From Novosphingobium sp. KCTC 2891 (GTDB taxonomy: Bacteria; Pseudomonadota; Alphaproteobacteria; Sphingomonadales; Sphingomonadaceae), in assembly GCF_025938155.1 (NCBI RefSeq), contig NZ_JAPCZG010000008.1, forward strand, positions 58,706 to 122,705: a stretch of 64,000 nt of DNA, in the 5' to 3' direction. Below, piece after piece: positions 24,235-32,961 of the stretch. A program made the position numbers and the translations under genes. Position 1 is the first letter of the stretch. The number at the start of each line of letters is the position of its first letter. Under the pieces are notes generated by a model that made no database searches, was not told where the DNA came from, and saw only the letters and a list, made by a program, of their open reading frames with translations.

Positions 24235-26712
24235 ATGTCGCTCACGAAAACACGCTGCCTACCGTTCCTGCTTGCCGGCTCGGTTCTTGCCGGTCCGGCT
24301 TTCGCCCAGACCGCGCCGCAATCCGCACCGCAGGCGGATCAGGCCAATGCGGCCTCGACGCAGGAAATCATCGTCACCGCCCAGCGCCGTGAACAGTCGC
24401 TCAGCGATGTTCCGGTGTCGATCCAGGCCTTTGGCGCAGAAACGCTGAAGAACCTGCGCGTCACCTCGACCGAGGATCTGCCTTCGGTCGCTCCGTCGCT
24501 CAACATCTCGCGCGGGTATCAGGGCATCCCGATCTACACGCTGCGCGGCGTCGGTTTCAACACGATCAACCTGTCCTCTACCTCGACCGTCGGCACCTAT
24601 CTCGACGAAGTCGCACTGGCCTATCCGTTCATGAACTCGGGTCCGGTGTTTGATCTCGAGCGCGTGGAAGTGCTCAAGGGGCCGCAGGGCACGCTCTATG
24701 GCCGCAACACCACGGCCGGTCTGGTTAACTTCATCACCGCCAAGCCGAAGGATACGTTCTCGGCCGGGCTGACCGTCGAAGGCGGTAACTTCAAGACCTT
24801 CAATTCCGAAGGCTTCATCAACCTGCCCATGGGCGACAAGACCGCTCTGCGCGCAGCGTTCCGCACCGAGGACAGCTACGAAGGCTGGCAGAAGAGCGCG
24901 AGCCGCGACGAGCGCCTGGGTGAAGTCCATCGCTATGGCGGCCGCCTGACGCTGACTTCGCGGCCGGTCGACGGCATGAAGATCGAGATCGGCGCCAATG
25001 GCTGGATCAACAAGTCCGAGCCGCTGGCCGGGCAGGCCGTGGGCTTCACGCCCAACACCGATCCCGCCAACGGCACGTTCTTCAGCAATTTCAATGCCGC
25101 AGGCGTGCCTGCTTATGTGGCGAGCCACAAGAACACGTGGGATCAGAACCACGCCGATTGGGCGCCCCTGTCGCAGCGCGGGCCGGACATCGGCCGGGGC
25201 GCGGGCATTTCCGACCGCCTTGCCGAAAACGACTGGTTCATCGGCCTGCGCGGGTTGCTTGAATTCGAGATCACGCCCGATGTGACCTTCGTGTCGCTCA
25301 CCGGCTACAACAAGGTGAAGCGCGAGGCGACGTTCGACTGGTCGGGCGCGCCCTATGAAATCCTGATCCAGAAGGCCGAAGGGCAGGCCCGTTCGATCAG
25401 CCAGGAAGTGCGCTTCCAGGGCAAGACCGGTCCCGCGGAATGGACGGTCGGGGGCTACTTCTCGAACGACAAGGTGACCGATACCAATCGCACCATGCTG
25501 GGCCAGAATGCCAACGTCGGCGCGGTCCGTGCGCTGGTATTCGGGCTGGACCTGTTGAACTCGCCTTTCAATTCCGATGGTTACACGGCGGCAGACGTCG
25601 CCACCTCGTTCCGCACCTATCGCGATACGGCGAACTTCGACGTCGAAACCAAGAGCCTGTTCGCCAGCGCCGACTGGACGCTGATGCGGGGCCTGACGCT
25701 GACCACCGGCATTCGTTACACCCGGGACACGCAGGACTACGCCGGCTGCTCGCGCGATTTCAACGGCTCGATGCAGCCCAACGTCAACCTGTTCAACCGC
25801 GCCTTCTTCTATCAGGTCTATGGTGCGTTCACCGCACCGATCGGCAAGAACCAGTGCAATACCTTCGACCCGGCGACCGGCACGTTCGGCATCGTCACCT
25901 CGAAGCTGGATGAGGACAACGTGGCCTGGCGCGCGGCGCTCGGCTGGGAAATCAATCCCGACGCACACCTCTTCGCCTCCGTTTCGCGCGGTTACAAGTC
26001 GGGCGCGACACCGGTGAATGCGGCGAACATCTCGACGCAGAACCGTCCGGCGCATCAGGAAAAACTGACGTCCTACGAACTGGGCACCAAGCTTTCGCTC
26101 CTGAACCGCGCGGTGAACCTGAACGTGACCGGGTTCTACTATGACTACGGCGACAAGCAGCTGTCGGTCTATTTCGCGGACCCGATCTACACCACGCTGC
26201 TGCGGCTCGACAATATTCCCAAGTCGCGCGCCTATGGCATCGACGGCGACGTCAGCGTGAACGTCGGGCGTCACTTGAACGTCCAGCTCGCCGCCACGCT
26301 GCTGAAGACCGAGATCCAGGGCTACGTGGGCATCGATGCGGGCGCCAAGACCTTCAACTACGATGGCGCCACGTTCCCGCTCAGCCCGAAGTTCTCGGGC
26401 GCGGCGACCGTCACGTGGGATTCGCCGGTCAGCGACAAGCTCGGTTTCCGGGCCATCGTGAACGGACGCTACCAGTCGTCGGCGAAGAACACGCTTGAGG
26501 ACGATCCGCAGCTGAACCTCAAGCCCTACGGCACGATCAACGCCAGCCTCGCGCTGCACGATCTCGACAACAAGTGGGAAGTGTCGGTCTGGGCGCGCAA
26601 CCTGACCAACGAATACTACTGGGTGTCGGCGGCGACCAACGCCAACCTTGCCGTCCGCTTCCCCGGCCACAACCGGACTTGGGGTGTGACGCTCAAGACG
26701 CTGTTCAAGTGA
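24235..26712 (+). CDS. TonB-dependent outer-membrane receptor
   Basis: An 825-residue receptor. Signal peptide about residues 1-25 (ending AGPAFAQ), a TonB box (EIIVTAQRREQ, about 43-53), plug domain with VPVSIQAFGAETL and LKGPQGTLYGRNTTAGLVNF, then a 22-stranded beta-barrel ending in VTLKTLFK. It imports a ligand across the outer membrane using TonB energy. The plug resembles the large sphingomonad group used for uptake of organic substrates rather than a specific siderophore receptor, but the ligand cannot be told. Upstream are two palindromic sites and a GGGAGAGTAGAA ribosome-binding region. The BVMO-like gene follows 52 bp later. Confidence 0.92.
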   Translation: MSLTKTRCLPFLLAGSVLAGPAFAQTAPQSAPQADQANAASTQEIIVTAQRREQSLSDVPVSIQAFGAETLKNLRVTSTEDLPSVAPSLNISRGYQGIPIYTLRGVGFNTINLSSTSTVGTYLDEVALAYPFMNSGPVFDLERVEVLKGPQGTLYGRNTTAGLVNFITAKPKDTFSAGLTVEGGNFKTFNSEGFINLPMGDKTALRAAFRTEDSYEGWQKSASRDERLGEVHRYGGRLTLTSRPVDGMKIEIGANGWINKSEPLAGQAVGFTPNTDPANGTFFSNFNAAGVPAYVASHKNTWDQNHADWAPLSQRGPDIGRGAGISDRLAENDWFIGLRGLLEFEITPDVTFVSLTGYNKVKREATFDWSGAPYEILIQKAEGQARSISQEVRFQGKTGPAEWTVGGYFSNDKVTDTNRTMLGQNANVGAVRALVFGLDLLNSPFNSDGYTAADVATSFRTYRDTANFDVETKSLFASADWTLMRGLTLTTGIRYTRDTQDYAGCSRDFNGSMQPNVNLFNRAFFYQVYGAFTAPIGKNQCNTFDPATGTFGIVTSKLDEDNVAWRAALGWEINPDAHLFASVSRGYKSGATPVNAANISTQNRPAHQEKLTSYELGTKLSLLNRAVNLNVTGFYYDYGDKQLSVYFADPIYTTLLRLDNIPKSRAYGIDGDVSVNVGRHLNVQLAATLLKTEIQGYVGIDAGAKTFNYDGATFPLSPKFSGAATVTWDSPVSDKLGFRAIVNGRYQSSAKNTLEDDPQLNLKPYGTINASLALHDLDNKWEVSVWARNLTNEYYWVSAATNANLAVRFPGHNRTWGVTLKTLFK

Positions 26713-26764
26713 TCGTCATTCAATTAATCGACTGACTAACGAAAAAGTGTAGGGAGATTTGGGA

Positions 26765-28348
26765 ATGGTGCGCCGCGAGATCGACGCCGTCGTTGTCGGA
26801 GCCGGTTTTGCCGGAATGTACATGAGCTATCTCCTCCGGAAGGAGGGATACGATGTGCAGGGCATTGAGGCGGCGGCCGATGTCGGGGGAACGTGGTTCT
26901 GGAACCGCTACCCCGGCGCGCGGTGCGACATTCCCAGTCTTCTCTATCAATATAGCTGGAACGAGGAGATCCGCACATCGTGGCGCTGGAGCGAGAAATA
27001 CGCGACCCAGCCCGAGATCCTGGCCTATGCCAATCACTGCGCGGATCTGCTGGACATCCGCCCGCTCTACCGCTTCCAGACGCGGGTGACCAAGGCGGAG
27101 TGGGACGAGGCAGCGGACCGCTGGCTGGTCGATACGGACAAGGGCGAGGCGCTGTCCGCCCGCTACCTGGTGATGGCGACGGGTGCGCTTTCGGTGCCCA
27201 AGGAACCCGATTTTCCGGGGTTGGACCGCTTCAAGGGCCCGCAGCCGGTCACCGGGCGCTGGCCGCATGAAGGCGTCGATTTCAAGGGCAAGCGCGTGGC
27301 CGTGGTGGGCACCGGCAGCTCAGCGATCCAGTCGCTGCCGCATATCGCCGCCGATGCCGCGCAGGTCTATGTTTTCCAGCGCACGCCGAATTTCAGCCTG
27401 CCGGCGCTGAACGCGCCCATCCCGGACGAGGAGCGCGAGGCGTTCGAGGCAGCCTGGCCGCTCTACAAGCAGGCGATCGACACCGGCGAGCCGGGCGTCG
27501 AAATGTTGCCCGAGGACTGGGAGCCGAGCGACGAGGAACTGGCCGAGCACGTCAAGGTGCTGTGGAACGGGGGTGGGCTTGTCTCCACCGTGATGATCCC
27601 GCGCCTGACCAAGGACGAGCGGATCAACGAGGCAGCCTGCGAATTCGTGCGCAGCCAGATCCGTGCGCAGGTAAATGATCCCGTGCTGGCGGAAAAGCTC
27701 AGCCCGCGCAGCTTCCCGATTTCGACCAAGCGCGCCTGCGTCGATACCGACTACTACGTGACCTACAACCGCGAGAACGTGACGCTGGTAGACCTCAATG
27801 AGGGCGCCATCGTCGAAGTGACGGAAAAGGGCATCCGTACCACGAACGCAGAGTACGAAGTCGACGTGATCGTCTGGGCGCTGGGCTTCGATGCGATGAC
27901 CGGGGCGCTGACCCGCGTGGATATTCGCGGCAAGGACGGCACGCCGCTGAAGGATGCGTGGCATGGCGGCCCCGCGATGTGGAAGGGGATGATGGTGGCG
28001 GGCTTCCCCAACCTGTTCACCATCACCGGGCCGGGCAGTCCTTCGGTGCTGATGAACGTGATCCTTGCGGGCGAACACAACGTCGAATTCATCGCCGACG
28101 TGATCGACCGGATGCGCGAGCAGGGCGAAACCCGCGTCGAAGTGAGCGAGGCTGCGCAGGAAGCATGGGTGGACCACGTCCGACGTGAAGCCGAGGCGAC
28201 GCTCTTTCCGCGCGCCAATTCGTGGTACATGGGCGCCAATATCCCGGGCAAGCCGCGGGTCATGCTTCCCTACGTCGGCATCGACTACAAGAAGCGGTTG
28301 AACCAGAACGTTGCTGCAGGCTTTCCCGGCCTGATGTTCGAGGGCTGA
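26765..28348 (+). CDS. Flavin monooxygenase, Baeyer-Villiger type with altered fingerprint
   Basis: A 527-residue two-dinucleotide-binding flavoprotein. FAD site GAGFAG (residues 12-17), the BVMO-like GGTWFWNRYPGARCD (41-55), NADPH Rossmann VGTGSSAIQ (181-189), and STKRACVDTDYY, which contains the position of the active-site arginine of phenylacetone monooxygenase. The type I BVMO fingerprint FxGxxxHxxxWP is present as FKGPQPVTGRWP (156-167), but its histidine is valine (V162). It probably oxygenates a ketone or similar substrate with NADPH and O2, though the changed residue may alter activity. AGGGAG precedes the ATG. It follows the TonB receptor and probably shares its regulation. Confidence 0.88.
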   Translation: MVRREIDAVVVGAGFAGMYMSYLLRKEGYDVQGIEAAADVGGTWFWNRYPGARCDIPSLLYQYSWNEEIRTSWRWSEKYATQPEILAYANHCADLLDIRPLYRFQTRVTKAEWDEAADRWLVDTDKGEALSARYLVMATGALSVPKEPDFPGLDRFKGPQPVTGRWPHEGVDFKGKRVAVVGTGSSAIQSLPHIAADAAQVYVFQRTPNFSLPALNAPIPDEEREAFEAAWPLYKQAIDTGEPGVEMLPEDWEPSDEELAEHVKVLWNGGGLVSTVMIPRLTKDERINEAACEFVRSQIRAQVNDPVLAEKLSPRSFPISTKRACVDTDYYVTYNRENVTLVDLNEGAIVEVTEKGIRTTNAEYEVDVIVWALGFDAMTGALTRVDIRGKDGTPLKDAWHGGPAMWKGMMVAGFPNLFTITGPGSPSVLMNVILAGEHNVEFIADVIDRMREQGETRVEVSEAAQEAWVDHVRREAEATLFPRANSWYMGANIPGKPRVMLPYVGIDYKKRLNQNVAAGFPGLMFEG

Positions 28349-28418
28349 AGCGGGTTGCGCCGGGGATGGCGCGGTGCTTGATCCGGGGGACAGACCTGTC
28401 CTTTACGGAGAACGCGCC

Positions 28419-29060
28419 GTGGCAAACCCCGTCCGCCTGCATGCATATTTCCGCTCCAGCGCGTCGTGGCGGGTGCGCATCGCCTTGGCGATGAAGGGGA
28501 TTGCGCATGAAACCGTGGCGCATTCGCTGCTCGACGGGGAGCAGCGCGACCCGGCCTATCTGGCGCTCAATCCGCAGGGACTGGTGCCTGCGCTGGAAAT
28601 CGACGGGCTGGTGCTGACGCAGAGCCTGGCGATCTGCGAGTACCTGGATGAAACGCGGCCCGCGCCGCCGCTGCTACCCGCCGATCCGGCAGGGCGCGCG
28701 CACGTTCGTGCGCTGGCGCAGGCGATTGCGTGCGACGTTCATCCTCTTCAGAACCTGCGCGTGCTGCAAGCAGTGGTGAAGCTGGTCGGCAGCGCTGAGG
28801 CCGGACCGGCTTGGGGTCGGCGCGTGTGCGAGGAAGGGCTTGATGCCTTCGCTGCACTGGTCGCGAACGAGACGGGCGTGTTCTGCGCTGGGGACACCCC
28901 TGGGCTGGCTGACATCATGCTGGTGCCCCAGCTTGCCAATGCGCGGCGGTTCGGGGCTGACCTGCGCTGGCCGCGCCTGCTGGCGATCGAGCAGGCGTGC
29001 ATGGCGCTTCCCGTCTTCGCCGACACCGCCCCGCAGCACCAGCCGGGCTTCACCCCCTGA
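28419..29060 (+). CDS. Zeta-class glutathione transferase / maleylacetoacetate isomerase-like
   Basis: A 213-residue protein from GTG 28419, chosen because GGAG lies 8 bp upstream and the length fits the family. N-terminal thioredoxin-like domain with FRSSASWRVRIALAMKGI, matching the zeta-class active-site motif SSxSxRVRIAL, then NPQGLVPALEIDGLVLTQSLAICEYL; C-terminal helical domain with DVHPLQNLRVL and TPGLADIMLVPQL. Zeta enzymes isomerise maleylacetoacetate or maleylpyruvate with glutathione in aromatic-ring breakdown. No other gene of that pathway lies nearby. It follows the BVMO by 70 bp. Confidence 0.87.
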   Translation: MANPVRLHAYFRSSASWRVRIALAMKGIAHETVAHSLLDGEQRDPAYLALNPQGLVPALEIDGLVLTQSLAICEYLDETRPAPPLLPADPAGRAHVRALAQAIACDVHPLQNLRVLQAVVKLVGSAEAGPAWGRRVCEEGLDAFAALVANETGVFCAGDTPGLADIMLVPQLANARRFGADLRWPRLLAIEQACMALPVFADTAPQHQPGFTP

Positions 29061-29290
29061 GGCAGTTCTGCGGCGACTCGGTTTCGCACGGCTGCGCCAC
29101 GCTCCGGACCCGCTCGAAGTATCCGAAATGACCCTCTAATACTCCTTGTCTGCCAGTGGGTTGGCGGGGTCGCGTCGAAGTGGATACGAAACGCCCTTTC
29201 TCTTCTTGTCCGCTCGTTCAACAACTGGCGAGCATGATGCTCCGGCACGGGATGACCACGGTGTCGTAGAGGGCTGAAGGGGAGGGCACG

Positions 29291-29542
29291 ATGCGTCTGG
29301 ACATAGGGATGCCAGCCTGGGATTTCTCGCTTGGGGGCGGAGTTTGCGGCGTTGCCTCGTACGCTCGCGTCGGCGCCTTGGCGGCGAACGACACTGCGGT
29401 GGAAGATGCGGCCTCGCTTCTGGTCGAAGCGCTCAATCGGCTGGATGTAGCCGATTGCCCGGTCGCGGCCGCCTTCGTGGATCACGCGCTGGCATTGCTT
29501 CGGCTTGAGCGCATGACGACCCTGGCCGAGCCGTTCGCCTGA
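29291..29542 (+). CDS. Hypothetical protein, 83 residues
   Basis: A small open frame with a strong ribosome-binding site (GGGGAGG, 29279-29285) 5 bp before the ATG. The protein has no signal peptide or obvious domain; the C-terminal half looks helical (DAASLLVEALNRLD ... ALALLRLERM). I do not recognise it. It lies between the GST-like gene and the convergent LinD-like gene. The preceding 230 bp hold nothing I can identify. Its reality rests mainly on the ribosome-binding site and start. Confidence 0.5.
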   Translation: MRLDIGMPAWDFSLGGGVCGVASYARVGALAANDTAVEDAASLLVEALNRLDVADCPVAAAFVDHALALLRLERMTTLAEPFA

Positions 29543-29566
29543 ACGGCCCCGCACAAGTCGCGGCCA

Positions 29567-31483
29567 TCAGCCAGCGCGCAGCGTGACCTCGATCCGGCCG
29601 GGAAGGTCGATCGTGAATGTCGCCGTGCCATCCTGTGCCGCGACCAGATCCGTCTCCACAGCGCCTTCCAGCACATAGCGTCGACCGGGTTCCAACTGCG
29701 AAAGCCCGATGGTGTGGCGTCCGGCGCCGGCACCGGGCACGAACGTCGCTTCCAGGCCGGTTCCATCGCTCCAAGCCCGGGTTACCAGCACGGCGGGATA
29801 TTCCAGCGTCTCGATCATCGGGCCGGCTAGGGCGGCCTTGGACGGCCCTTCGGTGAAAGTTCGGCGGAAATCGCCGGTGTCCATCAGCAGACCCATGATC
29901 GCGGTGGCGTTGCTGATGTTGGAGCCCTTGGCAAAGCGCAGCACGCCGCCATCGCGCTGGGGCTGGCAATCGCGCTCCAGCCCGGCGAGCGCAGCGGCGG
30001 CGAGGCGTTCGTCGCCAAACTCGCGCGCGGAAACGAGGTAGGTGCCATAGGCGCCGACGTGGCCGGTGCCGTACTTGCCCGCGTCCAGTCCTTCGCCGGG
30101 CATCGTCATGCGCGGCCCTTGCGCGTCCTCGCTCACCAGCGGGGCGATTTCCTCGCGCGCGATGGCCCAGAGCTGGCGCGCACGCGTGGGCAGGAAGGTG
30201 TTCTCGAAGAACGCATAGCCCGCTTCGCCGACGGGGAAGGGCACCGGCATCCCGGTCAGCTGGGAGCGCAAGCCCACGATCGAGCCCGAGGAATCGGTGA
30301 ACTCGTCGTCGATGCCGCGCACCCAACCGTCGATGTGCCGGTCGACCAGCCGCGATCCGGTCAGCGCGTCATGCGTGACGAGGCTGAGCATCCCGTAGTG
30401 ATTGCAGATCGGGTAGAGCCAGTTCGGCTCGCAGGCGAAGATCCCGAATTCCGCCTTGGCGTAGTTGGCATCGACCGACCCGTTGATCGTGCGGAAATCG
30501 TGGCGCCAGGCCTTCCGGTCGTTCAGCCGGAAGGTCAGGCTGCCCGGCTCCATGTAGCGCCGGTCGCCCGTCGCCAGCATATAGCCGCCGACGTGCGCGC
30601 CGAACCAGCCGGTCAGCATGATGTTGTCGCGGCCGGCCGGGTCCCAGTCGGTGAAGTTCAGGTGGCCCCAGCAACTTTCATAAACCCAGTAATCCCAGAC
30701 CTTCTTCTCGAGATACTTCTCGATCAGGTTGCGCTGCGCCAGGCCCATGTAGCCGCGGAAGTTGGGCAGATAGGCCGTCTGCGCGACGGCCAGCGCAAAG
30801 CCCATGTGGTTGATCTGGTACCGCAGCGCCGCCGGCTGGAACTGGTCGATGATGGTGAAGCCATCGAAGCGGTCCACCGGTTGCAGCGCCCGGTCAAGCA
30901 GGTAGCGCAGGCCTGCCAGTTGCTCGGCATCCATTTCGCGCTTCGCCGGATCGGGTTCGTGCGCGGATTGCTGCGCCACCTCCGTAAAGGATTTGGGCAG
31001 GAAAGCGCTCCGCGCTGCCGCCTTGACGAGGCCGGCCGCGTGGGCCTTGCGATTGCTGCGCGCGAAGGCGAGGATGACCGCACCGGCGGCCAGCGGAACC
31101 GCGATCGGGGCGCCGGCCCACGTCGTCGGCCCGGACATCGCGCCTGCAAGCGCGGCGCTGCCCAGCCAGACGATGACCGGGGCAACGACAACTCCAGCCC
31201 AGAACCACGCCACGAGCGAAGCGACGAACAGCACCATCACCAGCGGAAACAGCAGCATGGCCCAGCCGCCCACGGCCAGGAACCCGCCGCCCGGAATCCA
31301 CAGGCCAAGGCCCGCTGCCCGCCATGCAGGTGCAAGGCCCAGCAAAGTCGGCGCGAGGCCGGCCAGGCACAGCGCGGCATAGATCGTCCAGCTGCGCCGT
31401 TGGCGCGCGGCGGTGACTGGTCCCTTGATGCCCCGGTGCGGTGAAAGTCCGGGAATGTCGCGTTCGAGCGGGATCGTGGCCAT
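29567..31483 (-). CDS. Membrane protein with linalool dehydratase/isomerase-like domain
   Basis: A 638-residue protein. Residues about 32-141 form roughly four membrane helices; the rest (about 180-638) resembles the all-alpha barrel of linalool dehydratase/isomerase (LinD). The match is clearest at DNIMLTGWFG ... GGYMLATGDRRY (286-310) and CEPNWLYPIC (351-360). In LinD, from memory, two catalytic cysteines have the same 9-residue spacing (C171, C180); both are kept here as C351 and C360. The LinD active-site histidine four residues after a methionine corresponds to W293. A dehydration or isomerisation of a tertiary or allylic alcohol is plausible but unproven. It is translationally coupled to a small upstream membrane protein gene (TGATG overlap). 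Confidence 0.78.
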   Translation of the reverse strand: MATIPLERDIPGLSPHRGIKGPVTAARQRRSWTIYAALCLAGLAPTLLGLAPAWRAAGLGLWIPGGGFLAVGGWAMLLFPLVMVLFVASLVAWFWAGVVVAPVIVWLGSAALAGAMSGPTTWAGAPIAVPLAAGAVILAFARSNRKAHAAGLVKAAARSAFLPKSFTEVAQQSAHEPDPAKREMDAEQLAGLRYLLDRALQPVDRFDGFTIIDQFQPAALRYQINHMGFALAVAQTAYLPNFRGYMGLAQRNLIEKYLEKKVWDYWVYESCWGHLNFTDWDPAGRDNIMLTGWFGAHVGGYMLATGDRRYMEPGSLTFRLNDRKAWRHDFRTINGSVDANYAKAEFGIFACEPNWLYPICNHYGMLSLVTHDALTGSRLVDRHIDGWVRGIDDEFTDSSGSIVGLRSQLTGMPVPFPVGEAGYAFFENTFLPTRARQLWAIAREEIAPLVSEDAQGPRMTMPGEGLDAGKYGTGHVGAYGTYLVSAREFGDERLAAAALAGLERDCQPQRDGGVLRFAKGSNISNATAIMGLLMDTGDFRRTFTEGPSKAALAGPMIETLEYPAVLVTRAWSDGTGLEATFVPGAGAGRHTIGLSQLEPGRRYVLEGAVETDLVAAQDGTATFTIDLPGRIEVTLRAG

Positions 31484-31812
31484 CAGTTCCTCCAGCCGAG
31501 CGGGCGGCAGATATTTGCGTGAATAAGGGTCGCGATCGCAGGATCGTCGGCAGGATCGGAAAGGGCGGGGCGATCGGATGCGACTGCGGGGCCGGCAATC
31601 AGCGTGAGGATCGCCGCCTCCGCCGCCAGCAGACGGCGACGCCAGCCCCCGGATCGGGGGGCTGGTGACGGGGCGCGCGCAGTCTGGCCCGGACGCCAGG
31701 CGACGGCGGTGTCCATGCGTTCCTGACCGCGCAGTCCCAGGCTTCGTGCAAGCGCGCGGAACGGCGCGAGCAGCCGCATCAGCAGGAAAAACGCAAAGGC
31801 GCAGCAGGCCAT
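31483..31812 (-). CDS. Small membrane protein coupled to the LinD-like gene
   Basis: A 109-residue protein from ATG 31812, preceded by GGAGAGG. It has an N-terminal hydrophobic segment (residues 2-18), a Pro/Arg-rich middle, a second hydrophobic stretch (about 70-84, AAEAAILTLIAGPAVA) and a C-terminal tail ATLIHANICRPLGWRN. No known domain recognised. Its stop overlaps the LinD-like start in TGATG, and GGAGG lies inside its last codons, so translation of the two is probably coupled and the proteins may interact in the membrane. The longer frame to 31854 is unlikely because it lacks a comparable ribosome-binding site. Confidence 0.65.
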   Translation of the reverse strand: MACCAFAFFLLMRLLAPFRALARSLGLRGQERMDTAVAWRPGQTARAPSPAPRSGGWRRRLLAAEAAILTLIAGPAVASDRPALSDPADDPAIATLIHANICRPLGWRN

Positions 31813-32148
31813 GGGTCCTCTCCGGTCGGGTCGATCTGCCCGATTTCTAGTCAAACTATCCTAGTTATCGACCCGCGTCCAGCCCACCGTCCGTTGCGTT
31901 TTCCGGGAGCGGTTTCGCTTATGCTGCAGGCGGACGCGGTGCAGCAATTAGCCGGAACGGTTCGCCTTGATGTGGGCTCGGTTCATGGAATTTGCCAACC
32001 AGCGCCGAATATGCCGGCGGCCCTCTGCGTAACGATGGCACCGCGGCCGAGATGCCGAAGAGGCGCGAAGGCGCTCCGCATCTCCTAGCAGGCCCCGCTT
32101 TTGGTCATGCCGTCTTGCGCGGCGGGTTGTACAAAGGAAGCCAAGCCA
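31813..32148. promoter_or_regulatory. Divergent intergenic region between the LinD-like operon and an RTX gene
   Basis: A 336-bp stretch without a credible gene. It must hold the promoters of the two divergent units. The only structure I see is the inverted repeat AACTA-TCC-TAGTT at 31854-31866, 42 bp upstream of the small membrane protein start, and AAAGGAAG at 32134 serving the RTX gene. Confidence 0.5.
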
Positions 32149-32898
32149 ATGGAACCGATTACCAAGTTCGCCATCGCCGCCGATGGCGAGGTGACCATGT
32201 ATGTGAACCATGAAGGCACGTACGAGCATGAGGATTTGGCGCTCAACCAGCGCCTGTCCTTCGATGCATCGACCAATCAGATCGTGTTGACGACGACGCA
32301 TGAGGACTACGTGCAGCTTGTCGCCTACGCGCAGACTCCCGATCCTGCCGATGATGTTGCCAACTTCGTAGTGACCAGCACGACCTATGCCGACCTTGCG
32401 GGGACGGTGATCACGAAGCCGACCGACCATCTTGCTGACGACGGCATCGCCGAGGATCAGGATCACGACGGATCGTGGGATGACAGCGTAAGCGGCACGG
32501 CCGGAAACGATGTCCGTCACGGCGGCGCCGGCGGTGATCATATCCGGGGGAATGACGGCGATGACCGGCTGTTCGGTGAGGAAGGCAACGATCACATCAC
32601 CGGCGATGCCGGCAATGACACGATCAGTGGCGGCGCCCGTGCGGACGTGATTTCCGGGGGGCTGGGCAATGACCGCGTTTCCGCCATCGATGCGATCCCT
32701 TCGACCGTTGGCGACAATGCCTTCGCCTTCGTCGGCACGGCGGCGTTCACGGCAGCCGGGCAGATCCGCGTCGAGCAGGTTGGTGCCGACACGCTGGTCA
32801 GCTTGAACCTCGATACCAACCTGGCCACGGCGGAGATGTCGTTCATCCTCCAGGCGGTGGCATCGTCCACCGTGTCTGCGGTAGACTTCGTCCTGTAA
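32149..32898 (+). CDS. Short RTX-type calcium-binding secreted protein
   Basis: A 249-residue acidic protein from ATG 32149 with AAGGAAG 8 bp upstream. The N-terminal 110 residues are a beta-rich region of unknown family. Residues about 128-185 hold about six RTX-like nonapeptides ([45 protein letters not shown]), which fold as a calcium-binding beta-roll. The C-terminus ([21 protein letters not shown] ... AVDFVL) resembles that of the large protein at the start of the window and carries the likely type I secretion signal. Export machinery is not in the window. Confidence 0.85.
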   Translation: MEPITKFAIAADGEVTMYVNHEGTYEHEDLALNQRLSFDASTNQIVLTTTHEDYVQLVAYAQTPDPADDVANFVVTSTTYADLAGTVITKPTDHLADDGIAEDQDHDGSWDDSVSGTAGNDVRHGGAGGDHIRGNDGDDRLFGEEGNDHITGDAGNDTISGGARADVISGGLGNDRVSAIDAIPSTVGDNAFAFVGTAAFTAAGQIRVEQVGADTLVSLNLDTNLATAEMSFILQAVASSTVSAVDFVL

Positions 32899-32961
32899 GC
32901 ACGGCTTCGGTCTTTTTCCGAGAAAGATGTAGCGGATCGGCCTCCCGGCCGGTCCGCGATT

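Noticed and set aside
24259..26670. An 803-codon open frame antisense to the TonB receptor
   Set aside because: Composition is typical of a reverse-strand shadow, with no domain signature, while the receptor on the other strand has signal peptide, plug and barrel.
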